A stretch of 64,000 bases of DNA, taken from the NCBI RefSeq assembly GCF_003952725.1, contig NZ_CP032509.1, positions 761,001 to 825,000 of the forward strand. The letters run 5' to 3'. A program made the position numbers and the translations under genes. Under the pieces are notes generated by a model. It was not told the DNA's origin, did no database searches, and was given only the letters and a program-made list of their open reading frames with translations. This document shows, piece by piece, positions 24,792 through 33,347 of the stretch; the stretch's first letter is position 1, and each line of letters starts with the position of its first letter. This DNA comes from Georhizobium profundi. GTDB taxonomy: Bacteria > Pseudomonadota > Alphaproteobacteria > Rhizobiales > Rhizobiaceae.

Positions 24792-25806
24792 GACGTCCAT
24801 CAGCACCTATCGCAGCGCGATCATCGACGCATTGGCGGAAGAGATGCGAAACGATGCCGGCGTCTTTCTCATGGGCGAAGACATCGGCAAGGCCGGCGGC
24901 GTCTTCAAGCAGACCGAGGGCCTTTTCATCGAATTCGGCGCCGAGCGGGTCATCGATACACCGATATCAGAGCCGGGAGCGTTCGGGATGGCTGTCGGCG
25001 CCGCGATGACCGGCATGCGGCCGGTCTTTGAGGTGATGTTCGGCGACTTCATGACGCTGATCATGGATCAGCTCGTCAATCAGGCGGCCAAGGTAGCATA
25101 TATGTCGAATGGCCAGTTCACCGTACCGCTCGTCGTGCGCACGACGATGGGCACGGGCTCCAGCCTGGGGCCGCAGCACTCGCAGTCGCTGTACGCTTGG
25201 GCATGCCACGTTCCAGGGTTGAAGGTTGCCGTACCTTCCACCCCTGCGGACGCGAAGGGTCTCTACAAATCGGCGATCCGCGACGCAAACCCGGTGCTCA
25301 TCTTCGAGGACCGCATGCTCTACGGTCTCAAAGGCCCGGTAGCAGTGGGCGAGACCTCGCTCGTTCCTCTTGGCCAGGCGGTCGTCGCGCGTGGAGGCCG
25401 AGACCTCACCGTCGTCGCTGTCGGGCGGATGGTACAACATGCGCTGAAGGCCGCCGAGCGCCTATCAGAGGATGGTATCGAGATTGAGGTTGTCGATCCG
25501 CGCACGCTTCTGCCGCTCGACGTCGAGACCATCGCGTGCTCGGTCAGGCGCACCAACCGCGCGCTGGTTGTCGATGGCGGTGCGCAGCAATACGGCGCCG
25601 GCGCGGAAATCGCCCAAAGCATCAACGAAGCCGCATTTGATTGGCTCGACGCCCCAGTGATGCGGCTTTGCGCTGAGAACATCCCCGTACCGATCAGCCG
25701 AACGCTCGAGCCGCTGGTTCAGCCCGACGAGAGCCGGATCGTGGCAAAGGTCAAAGAACTGCTGGTCGGTCATCGCTGGCCGGATCGAGAGGACGACAGC
25801 CCATGA
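24784..25806 (+). CDS. TPP-dependent dehydrogenase E1 beta subunit (pair 1)
   Basis: 340 residues with the transketolase-like pyrimidine domain first (G-E-D-I-G, D-T-P-I-S-E, P-V-F-E-V-M-F-G-D-F near residue 80) and the C-terminal transketolase domain after residue 200 (V-V-D-P-R-T-L-L-P-L-D). This matches pyruvate/acetoin E1-beta (PdhB/AcoB). It forms an alpha2-beta2 enzyme with 23796-24791. The next gene begins ATGA over its stop. Confidence 0.9.
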   Translation: MAETSISTYRSAIIDALAEEMRNDAGVFLMGEDIGKAGGVFKQTEGLFIEFGAERVIDTPISEPGAFGMAVGAAMTGMRPVFEVMFGDFMTLIMDQLVNQAAKVAYMSNGQFTVPLVVRTTMGTGSSLGPQHSQSLYAWACHVPGLKVAVPSTPADAKGLYKSAIRDANPVLIFEDRMLYGLKGPVAVGETSLVPLGQAVVARGGRDLTVVAVGRMVQHALKAAERLSEDGIEIEVVDPRTLLPLDVETIACSVRRTNRALVVDGGAQQYGAGAEIAQSINEAAFDWLDAPVMRLCAENIPVPISRTLEPLVQPDESRIVAKVKELLVGHRWPDREDDSP

Positions 25807-26837
25807 ATGATGAAATCCGACAGCGCCGCTGGACGTTCCTGAAGCAGATGATGTTGATCCGCCGCTTCGAGGAAGCGGTCGCTACTGCCGGCGCCGAAAA
25901 GGCCTTTCCCGGGCACTACCATCTTTATATCGGCCAAGAGGCGACGGGCGTCGGCGCTATGGCGGCCCTTGGTCCGAGCGATAAGATTGCAACGACGCAC
26001 CGCAACCACGGCCATGTATTAGCGCGAGGCGCAGATCCGGAAGCATGTCTGGCTGAAATCATGGGGAGGGCCAATGGCATCAATCGCGGCCGAGGCGGCA
26101 CGATACATCTGTGCGATCCCGAGCTCGGCTTTCTGCAGACCTCCGGTGTGGTCGGCAGTGTAGTCGGGCTTGCGGCCGGCGGCGGATATGCTTGTAAGCT
26201 GAAGGGAGATGGCAGTCTGACTGCTGCGTTTTTCGGTGACGGGGCGCTGGAGGAGGGTATCGCGTTCGAGTGCCTCAATATCGCCGCTCTCTGGGGCTTG
26301 CCAGTGATCTTCATCTGCGAGAACAACAGCGCCGATGCGCTTGGCATGGCCAAAGGCGGCTATCCAACGCTGGTGCACGCTGCCAATGATCTGCGCAGCA
26401 TCCCTGGGTCGCTCGGCATCGAAGCTATCAGAGTTGATGGAACCGAAGTCGAAGAGGTGCATCGTGTAGTTGCTCATGCGGCGGCGCATTGCCGTGCGGG
26501 CAAGGGGCCCCTTTTTATCGAAACGGTGACCCGCCGCTGGGCTGGCAGCGCGCCGCTCTGGCCTGAGCTTGCCACCGGCATCACCGACATCGGCATGGCA
26601 ACGGGACGAACCAAGATCGATGACGGTCCACATTCATACTGGTATCGCCATAACGATCCTGTGCTCAAACTTGCGCGGCAAATTTTGCAGGACGATCACT
26701 CAGCTCGGATGCAGATCGAACTGCTTGACGAGCAGACCCAAGCCCACATGAGAGCAGTCGTGGAGCGGGTCCACCAGTCGCCTTACCCCGAACTCGCTAC
26801 AGCCACAGATTTCGTGTTCGCGCAGGGAGCCGCCTGA
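25803..26837 (+). CDS. TPP-dependent dehydrogenase E1 alpha subunit (pair 2)
   Basis: 344 residues. TPP motif G145-D-G-A-L-E-E-G to N174-N175. The N-terminal M-M-L-I-R-R-F-E-E and L-Y-I-G-Q-E-A-T are as in pair 1, but overall identity looks modest. Its C-terminal loop after E-T-V-T-R-R-W-A-G is longer and unlike that of pair 1, which suggests a different partner or substrate. Confidence 0.88.
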   Translation: MNDEIRQRRWTFLKQMMLIRRFEEAVATAGAEKAFPGHYHLYIGQEATGVGAMAALGPSDKIATTHRNHGHVLARGADPEACLAEIMGRANGINRGRGGTIHLCDPELGFLQTSGVVGSVVGLAAGGGYACKLKGDGSLTAAFFGDGALEEGIAFECLNIAALWGLPVIFICENNSADALGMAKGGYPTLVHAANDLRSIPGSLGIEAIRVDGTEVEEVHRVVAHAAAHCRAGKGPLFIETVTRRWAGSAPLWPELATGITDIGMATGRTKIDDGPHSYWYRHNDPVLKLARQILQDDHSARMQIELLDEQTQAHMRAVVERVHQSPYPELATATDFVFAQGAA

Positions 26838-27824
26838 ATGCCGCACCAGAAGACTTATGCCGCCGCTTTCGTGGATGCGCTCCTAGATAGTATGTCCGAC
26901 GACCGGATGGTGACACTGATCGGAAGTGCGCCTTTGGGTCTTGGACCAGAGCGGCATCTGACGGAGGAACTTCGCCATCAGTATCCGGACCGCGTGCTAG
27001 ACCCACCGACAGCCGAAGGCGGCGTCGCCTCTGTTGGCGCAGGTGCTGCAATGGCGGGAGCCCGACCTTTTGTTGATTTGCTGACCGGCAGCTTTGTCTA
27101 TCTTGCGTGGACTCAGATCGTGAACGAAGCCGCTAACGGGCATTACATGTCCGGTGGCAAACTTCAGGTTCCGGTTACCTACCACTGCCTTGAAGGCGTT
27201 CGTGGTGCAGGCGCGCCTCAGCATAGTCAGAGCCCTCACGCCATGCTTTGGAATGCTCCTGGTGTGGAGATTGTCATTCCCTCGATGGCCTCCGATGTCT
27301 ACGGCCTGATCCGAACAGCTATTGCGAGTCCCAATCCCACAATGATCTTTTCTCACGCGAAGATACTGGGCATTGAGTCTGACGTGCCACCGTCTCGCAC
27401 CCCAATCCCGTTTGGTAAAGCAGATATCAAACGACATGGTCGTGACGTTACCATCGTGGCTCTGTCAATTTGTGTGCATCATGCGTTGGCGGCCGCGGTA
27501 GAACTCGCTGAAGAGGGCATCGAGGCCGAGGTCATAGATCCAAGGACGTTGGTGCCGTTCGATGAGGAAACGATCCTTGCATCAGTGAAGCGGACCGGGC
27601 GCCTGGTCATTGCGGACGAAGTACCACAACGAGCAAGTGCGGCATCTGAAATCGCGGCGACCATCGCCGAGCGGGGGTTTGATTATCTGAAGGCCCCGAT
27701 CTCGCGCGTCACGCGCCCGGATACTCCAATCCCTTTCAGTCCCGCCCTGGAGCAATCTTTGATACCCTCAGCTCGGAAAATTGCTGAAGCTTCGCGGGCA
27801 TTGTGCATGTACCGCAATCAATAG
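26838..27824 (+). CDS. TPP-dependent dehydrogenase E1 beta subunit (pair 2)
   Basis: 328 residues, starting directly after the alpha stop with GGGAG upstream. It has an E1-beta layout: P-P-T-A-E-G-G-V-A-S-V-G-A-G-A-A near residue 60, P-Q-H-S-Q-S in the middle and V-I-D-P-R-T-L-V-P-F-D near 235. It lacks the usual G-E-D opening, having a shorter G-S-A-P-L-G instead. The coding end touches the remains of a relaxase gene on the other strand, so the accessory block begins immediately after it. Confidence 0.87.
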   Translation: MPHQKTYAAAFVDALLDSMSDDRMVTLIGSAPLGLGPERHLTEELRHQYPDRVLDPPTAEGGVASVGAGAAMAGARPFVDLLTGSFVYLAWTQIVNEAANGHYMSGGKLQVPVTYHCLEGVRGAGAPQHSQSPHAMLWNAPGVEIVIPSMASDVYGLIRTAIASPNPTMIFSHAKILGIESDVPPSRTPIPFGKADIKRHGRDVTIVALSICVHHALAAAVELAEEGIEAEVIDPRTLVPFDEETILASVKRTGRLVIADEVPQRASAASEIAATIAERGFDYLKAPISRVTRPDTPIPFSPALEQSLIPSARKIAEASRALCMYRNQ

Positions 27825-28154
27825 GAACTGCGCTCAGCGAGCGCACGGCCAAAGCTCTTCGCATTGTCAGAACGCGCCCGGGCGTCCTGGCAAATCTGTT
27901 TGACCTCACGCGATTCGATCTTAAGGAGGCGTGCCGGCCATTGGGCCAGTGTGAAGTTGAGCGGGCTCCTGCCCCCGACATGGCCAGCCTGTTGGGCAAC
28001 TGCCAGCCGTGCTCGAGATAGAGTTCTTTGGAAAGTTTCGCTTGAAGTGCGGATGATTGACCGACTTCATCTGATCGGTATCGCTCCGGCTCCAAACCGC
28101 ATGGGCGATGCAATCGGAATGGTCTGACAGATGACGCCATTGCTGGAATGGCAA
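27818..28154 (-). pseudogene. Decayed MobA/VirD2-type relaxase fragment
   Basis: Relaxase-like peptides can be read in successive frames on the minus strand. A-V-W-S-R-S-D-T-D-Q-M-K-S-V comes first, then H-P-H-F-K-R. A shift follows to L-S-K-E-L-Y-L-E-H-G-W-Q-L-P. After another shift comes S-P-L-N-F-T-L-A-Q-W, and later S-F-G-R-A-L-A-E-R-S-S-Y before a stop at 27818. I recognise this order from the downstream part of rhizobial relaxase/mobilisation nucleases. The N-terminal catalytic tyrosine and histidine region is missing. The call is from memory of the family and needs a search. Confidence 0.6.
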
Positions 28155-28325
28155 CTCGACCCGAGCGCCGCAGCACCTGGATCACCTGATATCTCTGATT
28201 CACATCTGGAGAATCGCGTTTCTAAAGCAGGGAGTAACGGGGGGAATGCGGGGATTGGTGTTGCACGACGTTTATAAGGTCGTCTCGTAATCCTTGGGCG
28301 CGGTGGGCAACCCCGGCTGCTCATG

Positions 28326-28673
28326 TCAGTCAGCCATATCGCTCAGGTGTCGCTTTCTGCGAAACGGGGGCTTGGCAGCCTGGCCATAGCGCTCGATCAG
28401 CTCGTCCAGGGCTATCTGGCTTTGGCGCTAATCGAAACCCTGGCCAGCCAGCGTTTCCAAGATCGTCTCGTACATCCAGTCTCGGTGTTCCTGTTTGGCT
28501 TTCTTCGCCATTCGGATCGATCGCCAAAGCCAGACACGTGCGACGTCGTCCCGATCGGGGCGTCGCATCTCCCGCATCTCGTCACGGTAAGCCTGCTGCC
28601 GTTCGCGCTGCTGCCGACGTCGGATGGCCGCCTGGCGGGTGCCAGTCGGCCGTGCTCCGGGAGGTCTCGTCAT
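28326..28673 (-). pseudogene. Small basic protein gene interrupted by an amber codon
   Basis: The ATG at 28673 opens an 81-residue frame rich in Arg, Gln and Glu, likely helical, ending ...L-A-G-Q-G-F-D before TAG at 28428-28430. The same frame continues with sensible sequence (R-Q-S-Q-I-A-L-D-E-L-I-E-R-Y-G-Q) for 33 more codons to TGA at 28326. One nonsense change therefore splits an otherwise normal gene of about 115 residues. It lies beside the relaxase remnant and may be a mobilisation accessory gene, by inference. It could still be expressed as the 81-residue form. Confidence 0.5.
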
Positions 28674-28955
28674 GTGGGCAGTCCACCCTTGCCAATGTTG
28701 ACACGGGGGCAGACGGAAATTGGAGTGCGCCGATCATAGCAGGCACGTGCGGTTCGGCAGTGGTGGGAGCTGAAAGCGGTCGCGATCAGGATGAGTGGGT
28801 TGGTCATTGTCAAGCACAGGGGCGGGATGCCCCTGCAAAAATGGTGTGCCGAAAATCCCATCGGCGCAATGCCGAGAGCCATCGATTTGAATCAGGGACT
28901 GCGCTTGCCAAAAGATCCGTCGAGGGCCCTCGCGGTGCTGCAACAGCCACTCGCA

Positions 28956-29001
28956 GCAAACCGCGTTTATTCCGTGAATCGGTTTTCTCGAGGCCGGAAT
29001 C
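28956..29001 (+). repeat. Imperfect repeat R1
   Basis: GCAAACCGCGTT, then GTGAATCGGTTTTCTCGAGG and a GGAATC. It resembles R3 most closely. Confidence 0.5.
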
Positions 29002-29192
29002 AAAAATAGCGACATCGATGCAAATCGTACGAAATCAGATTGATGTGTCTGGATGTGCCCGCAAATCGAAATGCATTCCGGCAACACGACCTGCAGGAGC
29101 TGCTGTCGTCGGTCGGCTCAGGCCGCGAGCGACCAAAAATGGCTTTCGGTCCCAGGAGCCGTGATCCTCAGGACGCGAATATTCGGCCGTGA

Positions 29193-29258
29193 TGTCAACA
29201 CTGACGCCGCTAGGCGAAGCCGTCGGTCAGCCTGTAAACGGCGTTCATCGAAGAATCA
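29193..29258 (+). repeat. Imperfect repeat R2 (66-nt module)
   Basis: TGTCAACACT, 28 nt, CCTGTAAACG-G-CGTT, 7 nt, GAATCA. R4 has the same blocks with identical spacing and total length. Confidence 0.6.
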
Positions 29259-29462
29259 CCAAAGTCACGTCGTGAATCATCGCTGTCGGGAGCGGCAACA
29301 GCCGGTATCCCGTCACTGACGTCCTGGCTCGGGCATGCCGGTTGGACGGCGTCCGAAACGGACCATCCAAACGAACGGACGCATCCATTTGCCCTTCGAC
29401 CGAACGGACTTGCTTGGCGTCCTTCGGGCAGCTTCCCGCCGCACGTCAATGCCGGGGCATGA

Positions 29463-29507
29463 GCAAACGCCGTTCGCCTGTGAATCGGATTTGTCGCGTC
29501 GAGAATC
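29463..29507 (+). repeat. Imperfect repeat R3
   Basis: GCAAACGCCGTT, then GTGAATCGGATTTGTCGCG and a GAGAATC, parallel to R1. Confidence 0.5.
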
Positions 29508-29709
29508 GCGGATATCGATCTTTGAATCGCCGAAGCACGCATCGAGAAGATGTGCGGAGACATCATCTCAATTGAGCCTGCCCCGCACCCAAATCGAAAC
29601 GCCTTCATAGCCATGCTGTGTGGGACAAGCCTTCGCGTTGGTAGAGGCATCGGGCAGGGAGCCGACGTGTCGGATAAAGGCCCCTCGGCAAAGGTCGGCT
29701 GTGCCTTCA

Positions 29710-29775
29710 TGTCAACACTTGGCATTCTTGCGGTCGACTTTGCCGGGCCTGTAAACGTCGTTTAGAGATGAATCA
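29710..29775 (+). repeat. Imperfect repeat R4 (66-nt module)
   Basis: TGTCAACACT, 28 nt, CCTGTAAACG-T-CGTT, 7 nt, GAATCA. It ends 90 nt before the stop of the AAA+ protease gene on the other strand. Confidence 0.6.
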
Positions 29776-29865
29776 AAAATCTCAAGGCGCTGCCTATGGA
29801 CAGGGCGGCGAGGGGCAACCAAAGAGCAGTGATATGCTGTCGATGCCTTGCTCCTCGGGTCACGA

Positions 29866-31857
29866 TCATGCTGCGTTTACAGCTTTGATCGCCGCCCTTC
29901 GCTTTCCGGCCTTCCGTTGCCGTTCGATGAGCGGCCTCACTTCATGACCTTGCATCGATCCACGGCGGATCAGATGCCTTGCGATCGACTTTACGAACTG
30001 CCGATCACCAGCGATCAAATCCGTTGCGGTCTTCAGGCTGTTCTTCAGGACGGCATCCACGCGCTCTTTGAGTTTGAGGTCGGAGCGACGAAGTCTATCC
30101 AAAGAGAACGCGTCTTGTGCGTCATGGAAGACCAAAGATGGCCCAAATCCCAGACACGCTTCCATCATCGTGGCGAGGTCAGTTGCCCGCTGCAAATCGC
30201 TGCCGGGCACGGCACCCGCGCCATCTGCATGTTCGCCGTAAAACACGGTCTCCGCTGCGATGCCTGCCATCAGGATGGTGACTTCTTCTAGATAACTTGC
30301 ACGTGATCGCCGCTTCAGCGGCTGCTGCTGAATCGTGACATGGCCGCCTGGCCCAGCATGTTTGCGTCTGAGGGTGCGGTTGATCTCAATCAACTCGACG
30401 CCGCGCCCGAGTGCAGACGCCACCACAGCATGTCCGGCTTCATGGATCGCCATGACTTCTACGAGCTCGTCGGGCACGATGATCTCTTCGGGGAGCTCCG
30501 CCATGAAATCGCCGACGACAACGGCCCGGCGTTCTTTCCGCGCACGTCGCCTCGCTCGGCGACAGAGCGCTTCGAGGTCAGCACCCGACCAGCCATCGGT
30601 CACGGACGCGATCTTCTCGACGACGTCATCTGCCAGCCCATCCGGCTGATGGACACGCAAGATCACTCGTCTTGCAGTCTCATCAGGGAGTGGGATGTCG
30701 ATCTGCCGATCTAGGCGTCCAGGGCGCAGAAGCGCGGGGTCGATCCCGTCGCTGTGATTACATGCCCCGACAATGACAACGCCTTCGCGATCATCAAGCC
30801 CGTCGATGCATTCAAGCAAACCGTTGACGACCTGGATCGAATAGCTGGCGTGATGGTCACTGAACCTTGCGCGGTCACCGATCGAGTCGAACTCGTCGAT
30901 GAGCAGAATGCTCGGTGCATGTTTGCGGGCCTCCGCAAAATCCTTGCGCATGGCCTTGAGGAGATCACCGAGATGACCGGTCGCTTGCCATCGTGCAACA
31001 GACGCCGCGACGAGATGCGCCTCGCAGCTCTTCGACAGTGCCGCTGCAAAAGTCGTTTTGCCTGTCCCGGGAGGTCCACACAGAAGGACGCCACGATCGA
31101 CATCTGCCCAGGCGAGCTCTCCGGCTTTCCATGCAGTCAGGTCAGACGCGAGGTCGAGGCCCCATGTTTGCGCAGGTCCATAGCCAGAAAGTTCCTGAAG
31201 GCTCATCAAGCGGGGCTGCCGTGATGATGCGTTGGGCTCCTTTGACTGAGCCTCTTTCGCATCGTCTTCCGCGATGGCTGCTTCGACTTCATCGATGATC
31301 TCGCTGACCGATCGCCGCCGCCCCGTTGCAAGGGCGACGAGATCAATCGGCAGGCGCGCAATACGATCGATCTCCGCGTTTGTGGCGGCCAGGCCGAGAC
31401 ACACTTTCAGCGCCGCCCGCCAGTGCGCCGGTGTCGGAGGCTGCATCTGCAGCACAGCGTCGAAACCCAGGCGGCACCTGTGGGGGATGAAATCTAGACT
31501 ATGCGTCAGGAGCAGATACCTCGGCATCTCCATCAGCCGGACGGGCAGATCCTCAAGCCAAATGGAAGACGTCTCGGCATCCACTGGGTCGACGTCATAC
31601 TCGAATAAATCCTGGAGATCGCGCTGACACTCAGACAGAGCGCGCCTTGCAGCGCTGACCATTGTTTTGGGCTCAAAACTCGGCGGCACGAGCAGGATGA
31701 ACCGTCCCGGTTGGCCAGAGCGAAATTCGCGCTCGTTCCGGAGAGCGCGGACGATCATCGCCCGGCGCAGGAAACGGGAAAGGCTCATGAAACCTTTGTG
31801 CTCCTGCCGCTGCGACTGATCGGTGATGTGTCGAGGAAACGTCGCGTACGCTTTCAT
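29866..31857 (-). CDS. Soluble FtsH-like AAA+ ATPase/zinc metalloprotease
   Basis: 663 residues. The ATG at 31857 has GGAGG upstream and overlaps the previous stop (ATGA); the frame continues further but as Arg-rich shadow sequence. Residues 1-210 are an unrecognised soluble domain. The AAA+ module has Walker A G261-P-P-G-T-G-K-T, Walker B I-L-L-I-D-E-F near 317-323 and the arginine region R-P-G-R-L-D-R. The protease part has H472-E-A-G-H476 and the third zinc ligand D554 (G-S-D-L-Q-R-A-T). All catalytic parts look intact, but the two N-terminal membrane helices of ordinary FtsH are absent. It is the last gene of a three-gene operon with two unknown proteins. Confidence 0.85.
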   Translation of the reverse strand: MKAYATFPRHITDQSQRQEHKGFMSLSRFLRRAMIVRALRNEREFRSGQPGRFILLVPPSFEPKTMVSAARRALSECQRDLQDLFEYDVDPVDAETSSIWLEDLPVRLMEMPRYLLLTHSLDFIPHRCRLGFDAVLQMQPPTPAHWRAALKVCLGLAATNAEIDRIARLPIDLVALATGRRRSVSEIIDEVEAAIAEDDAKEAQSKEPNASSRQPRLMSLQELSGYGPAQTWGLDLASDLTAWKAGELAWADVDRGVLLCGPPGTGKTTFAAALSKSCEAHLVAASVARWQATGHLGDLLKAMRKDFAEARKHAPSILLIDEFDSIGDRARFSDHHASYSIQVVNGLLECIDGLDDREGVVIVGACNHSDGIDPALLRPGRLDRQIDIPLPDETARRVILRVHQPDGLADDVVEKIASVTDGWSGADLEALCRRARRRARKERRAVVVGDFMAELPEEIIVPDELVEVMAIHEAGHAVVASALGRGVELIEINRTLRRKHAGPGGHVTIQQQPLKRRSRASYLEEVTILMAGIAAETVFYGEHADGAGAVPGSDLQRATDLATMMEACLGFGPSLVFHDAQDAFSLDRLRRSDLKLKERVDAVLKNSLKTATDLIAGDRQFVKSIARHLIRRGSMQGHEVRPLIERQRKAGKRRAAIKAVNAA

Positions 31858-32282
31858 GCTGCACCTCCGATCGCGTTGTTGGTGTTTGGCTGGAGCCGAA
31901 CGCGTCCGTCTGGATCGGTGATGTACAGAAGCGCCCGACTGTGGATGTGCCTGAGAACCAGAAGGGCGGCGTGATCTCCGGCGAGCCCGTGCCATCCGAG
32001 CTGCGTCAGGATGACGTTCGGAACAGAGCCTGGGCGGAAATTACCCAACCGTGCAAATTGCATGGCAAGCCCGATGAGCACTGCAGCATCCGGCAACGCA
32101 GAAACGAGACGGGTCTTGCCGGATGCAAGACGTGCTTGCCCGACGACTTGATCGCTAGCTCCACATGGCTGTTGAGCGCGAGCGGTTGACGGATCGGATG
32201 TCGGACGGACGCGACGGGAAAGGCGTTTCTCGGACGCCGCTTCGAGGGTGGGTTTGACTGGGAGTTTAATTGGATTTTGCAT
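31854..32282 (-). CDS. Uncharacterised protein in the AAA+ protease operon
   Basis: 142 residues. The first ~60 are polar and low in complexity. The rest (from about A-L-P-D-A-A-V-L-I-G-L) looks like a compact alpha/beta domain with V-P-N-V-I-L-T-Q-L-G-W-H-G and a C-terminal A-L-L-Y-I-T-D-P-D-G-R-V. GGAG lies 8 nt before the ATG, and the stop overlaps the protease start, indicating translational coupling. I do not recognise the family; it could be an adaptor or substrate of the protease. Confidence 0.65.
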   Translation of the reverse strand: MQNPIKLPVKPTLEAASEKRLSRRVRPTSDPSTARAQQPCGASDQVVGQARLASGKTRLVSALPDAAVLIGLAMQFARLGNFRPGSVPNVILTQLGWHGLAGDHAALLVLRHIHSRALLYITDPDGRVRLQPNTNNAIGGAA

Positions 32283-32381
32283 GACACAGCTCCGCTGCTG
32301 CCGCTGCTCGCTTTGGGCGCGGCGCAGTTCAAAGGATGATGAGGGATGAGTAGCGGAGGGCAGGGGCCGAGCCCCTGCGCC

Positions 32382-33347
32382 TCAGGCGCTGATGCTGACG
32401 CTGGCTGGGTGCAGTCGCGCGAGCCCGACCGGGGCCATGGTCGCGGCCCGGCGGTGTGGTGGTATTCGCTTCGTGCCGTCACCGAGATCGTCTTCGTCAT
32501 CAACGTCGGTCGATGCGACGTCGGTAGAGGACGGATCTGAACCGACCGTCGGTCTGAGCCGAGACAGGCTGAAGGTGCCGACAGCGATCTCTCGCACAAG
32601 GGCGTCGACCGCTGCCCGATAGACAACGCGGCATTGCTGCAGATCAGCCGCGAGGCCGGGCATGCCGAGCAGAGCATCCAAGTGGCACATGCCGAAAATG
32701 CCGTCTCCGTACGAAGCACGGCTGTCGGCCAGATCGAGGATCGCGATCTCGGTGCGCGTCACCATAGTTCGCTGATGCTCGGTGTATAGGATCTGCGGCG
32801 CGACCAAGGCCGCCGCCAACATTCGGTTCTTCAGGTGATTGAGCTGTCTGTTGCCGGAGTAAGACGAGAGAGACCGCATGACGTCGACAATGATCGCACG
32901 GCTGGTCGCTCTCTCAATGACGATCAGGTCGGGACGATAATGACGCGTCGCCCTTCGATCCGGATCAACCGCCAAGCTCGACAGTGACGACCATTCGTTC
33001 AACGCAAGCATGCGCTCAGCCTCATCGAGCAAGGGCAAATCGATGCCGCTATCGAGCACTTTGAACCGAGCTTCAGAGGATACCTTCTCCCGGAGAAGCT
33101 GTTCGAGCATCCGCCCTTCGGCTGCCAAGACTTGCGCAGAAAGGGCAATGAAACCTGCCGACTGCCAGTGCACATCGGTACTCGCCGAGTGGCAGGATCG
33201 AAGCTGCCGAATGGCGTCATCGACGACCAGCCGATGCTGTTGGTCGACGGCATGAGATGACGCTGTCGATGACGGTGTTGACGATGAAGCTTGGTTTGCG
33301 GACGCGGCAAGGCGCACGCCATCTGAAATTGACATGAAGGATTCCAT
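32382..33347 (-). CDS. Uncharacterised protein heading the AAA+ protease operon
   Basis: 321 residues, no signal peptide. A Ser-rich start (residues 8-35) is followed by a folded core of about 60-250. Within it, Y-R-P-D-L-I-V-I-E then A-I-I-V-D-V-M-R-S resembles the PD...DxK-type nuclease core, with M in place of the usual K, so the match is suggestive only. The C-terminus is acidic then basic. It is 99 nt upstream of the 142-residue gene on the same strand. An alternative start is M5. The function is unknown. Confidence 0.65.
   Translation of the reverse strand: MESFMSISDGVRLAASANQASSSTPSSTASSHAVDQQHRLVVDDAIRQLRSCHSASTDVHWQSAGFIALSAQVLAAEGRMLEQLLREKVSSEARFKVLDSGIDLPLLDEAERMLALNEWSSLSSLAVDPDRRATRHYRPDLIVIERATSRAIIVDVMRSLSSYSGNRQLNHLKNRMLAAALVAPQILYTEHQRTMVTRTEIAILDLADSRASYGDGIFGMCHLDALLGMPGLAADLQQCRVVYRAAVDALVREIAVGTFSLSRLRPTVGSDPSSTDVASTDVDDEDDLGDGTKRIPPHRRAATMAPVGLARLHPASVSISA

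Larger units (their letters stand above)
28674..29865. other. 1.2 kb without a convincing gene; carries four related repeats
   Basis: Open frames here are short and low-complexity in translation, and no known family is recognisable. The stretch holds four imperfect repeats (listed separately) and many GAATC-containing words. A TTGACA/TGTCAACA element lies at 28696-28703, just upstream of the small basic protein gene. Confidence 0.5.

Noticed and set aside
28670..28882. 70-codon minus-strand frame upstream of the small basic gene
   Set aside because: It overlaps the true start region, is Cys/Ser-rich and has no supporting ribosome site.
28956..29775. CRISPR array
   Set aside because: The repeats are imperfect, unevenly spaced by over 200 bp and not separated by uniform spacers; no cas genes are present.
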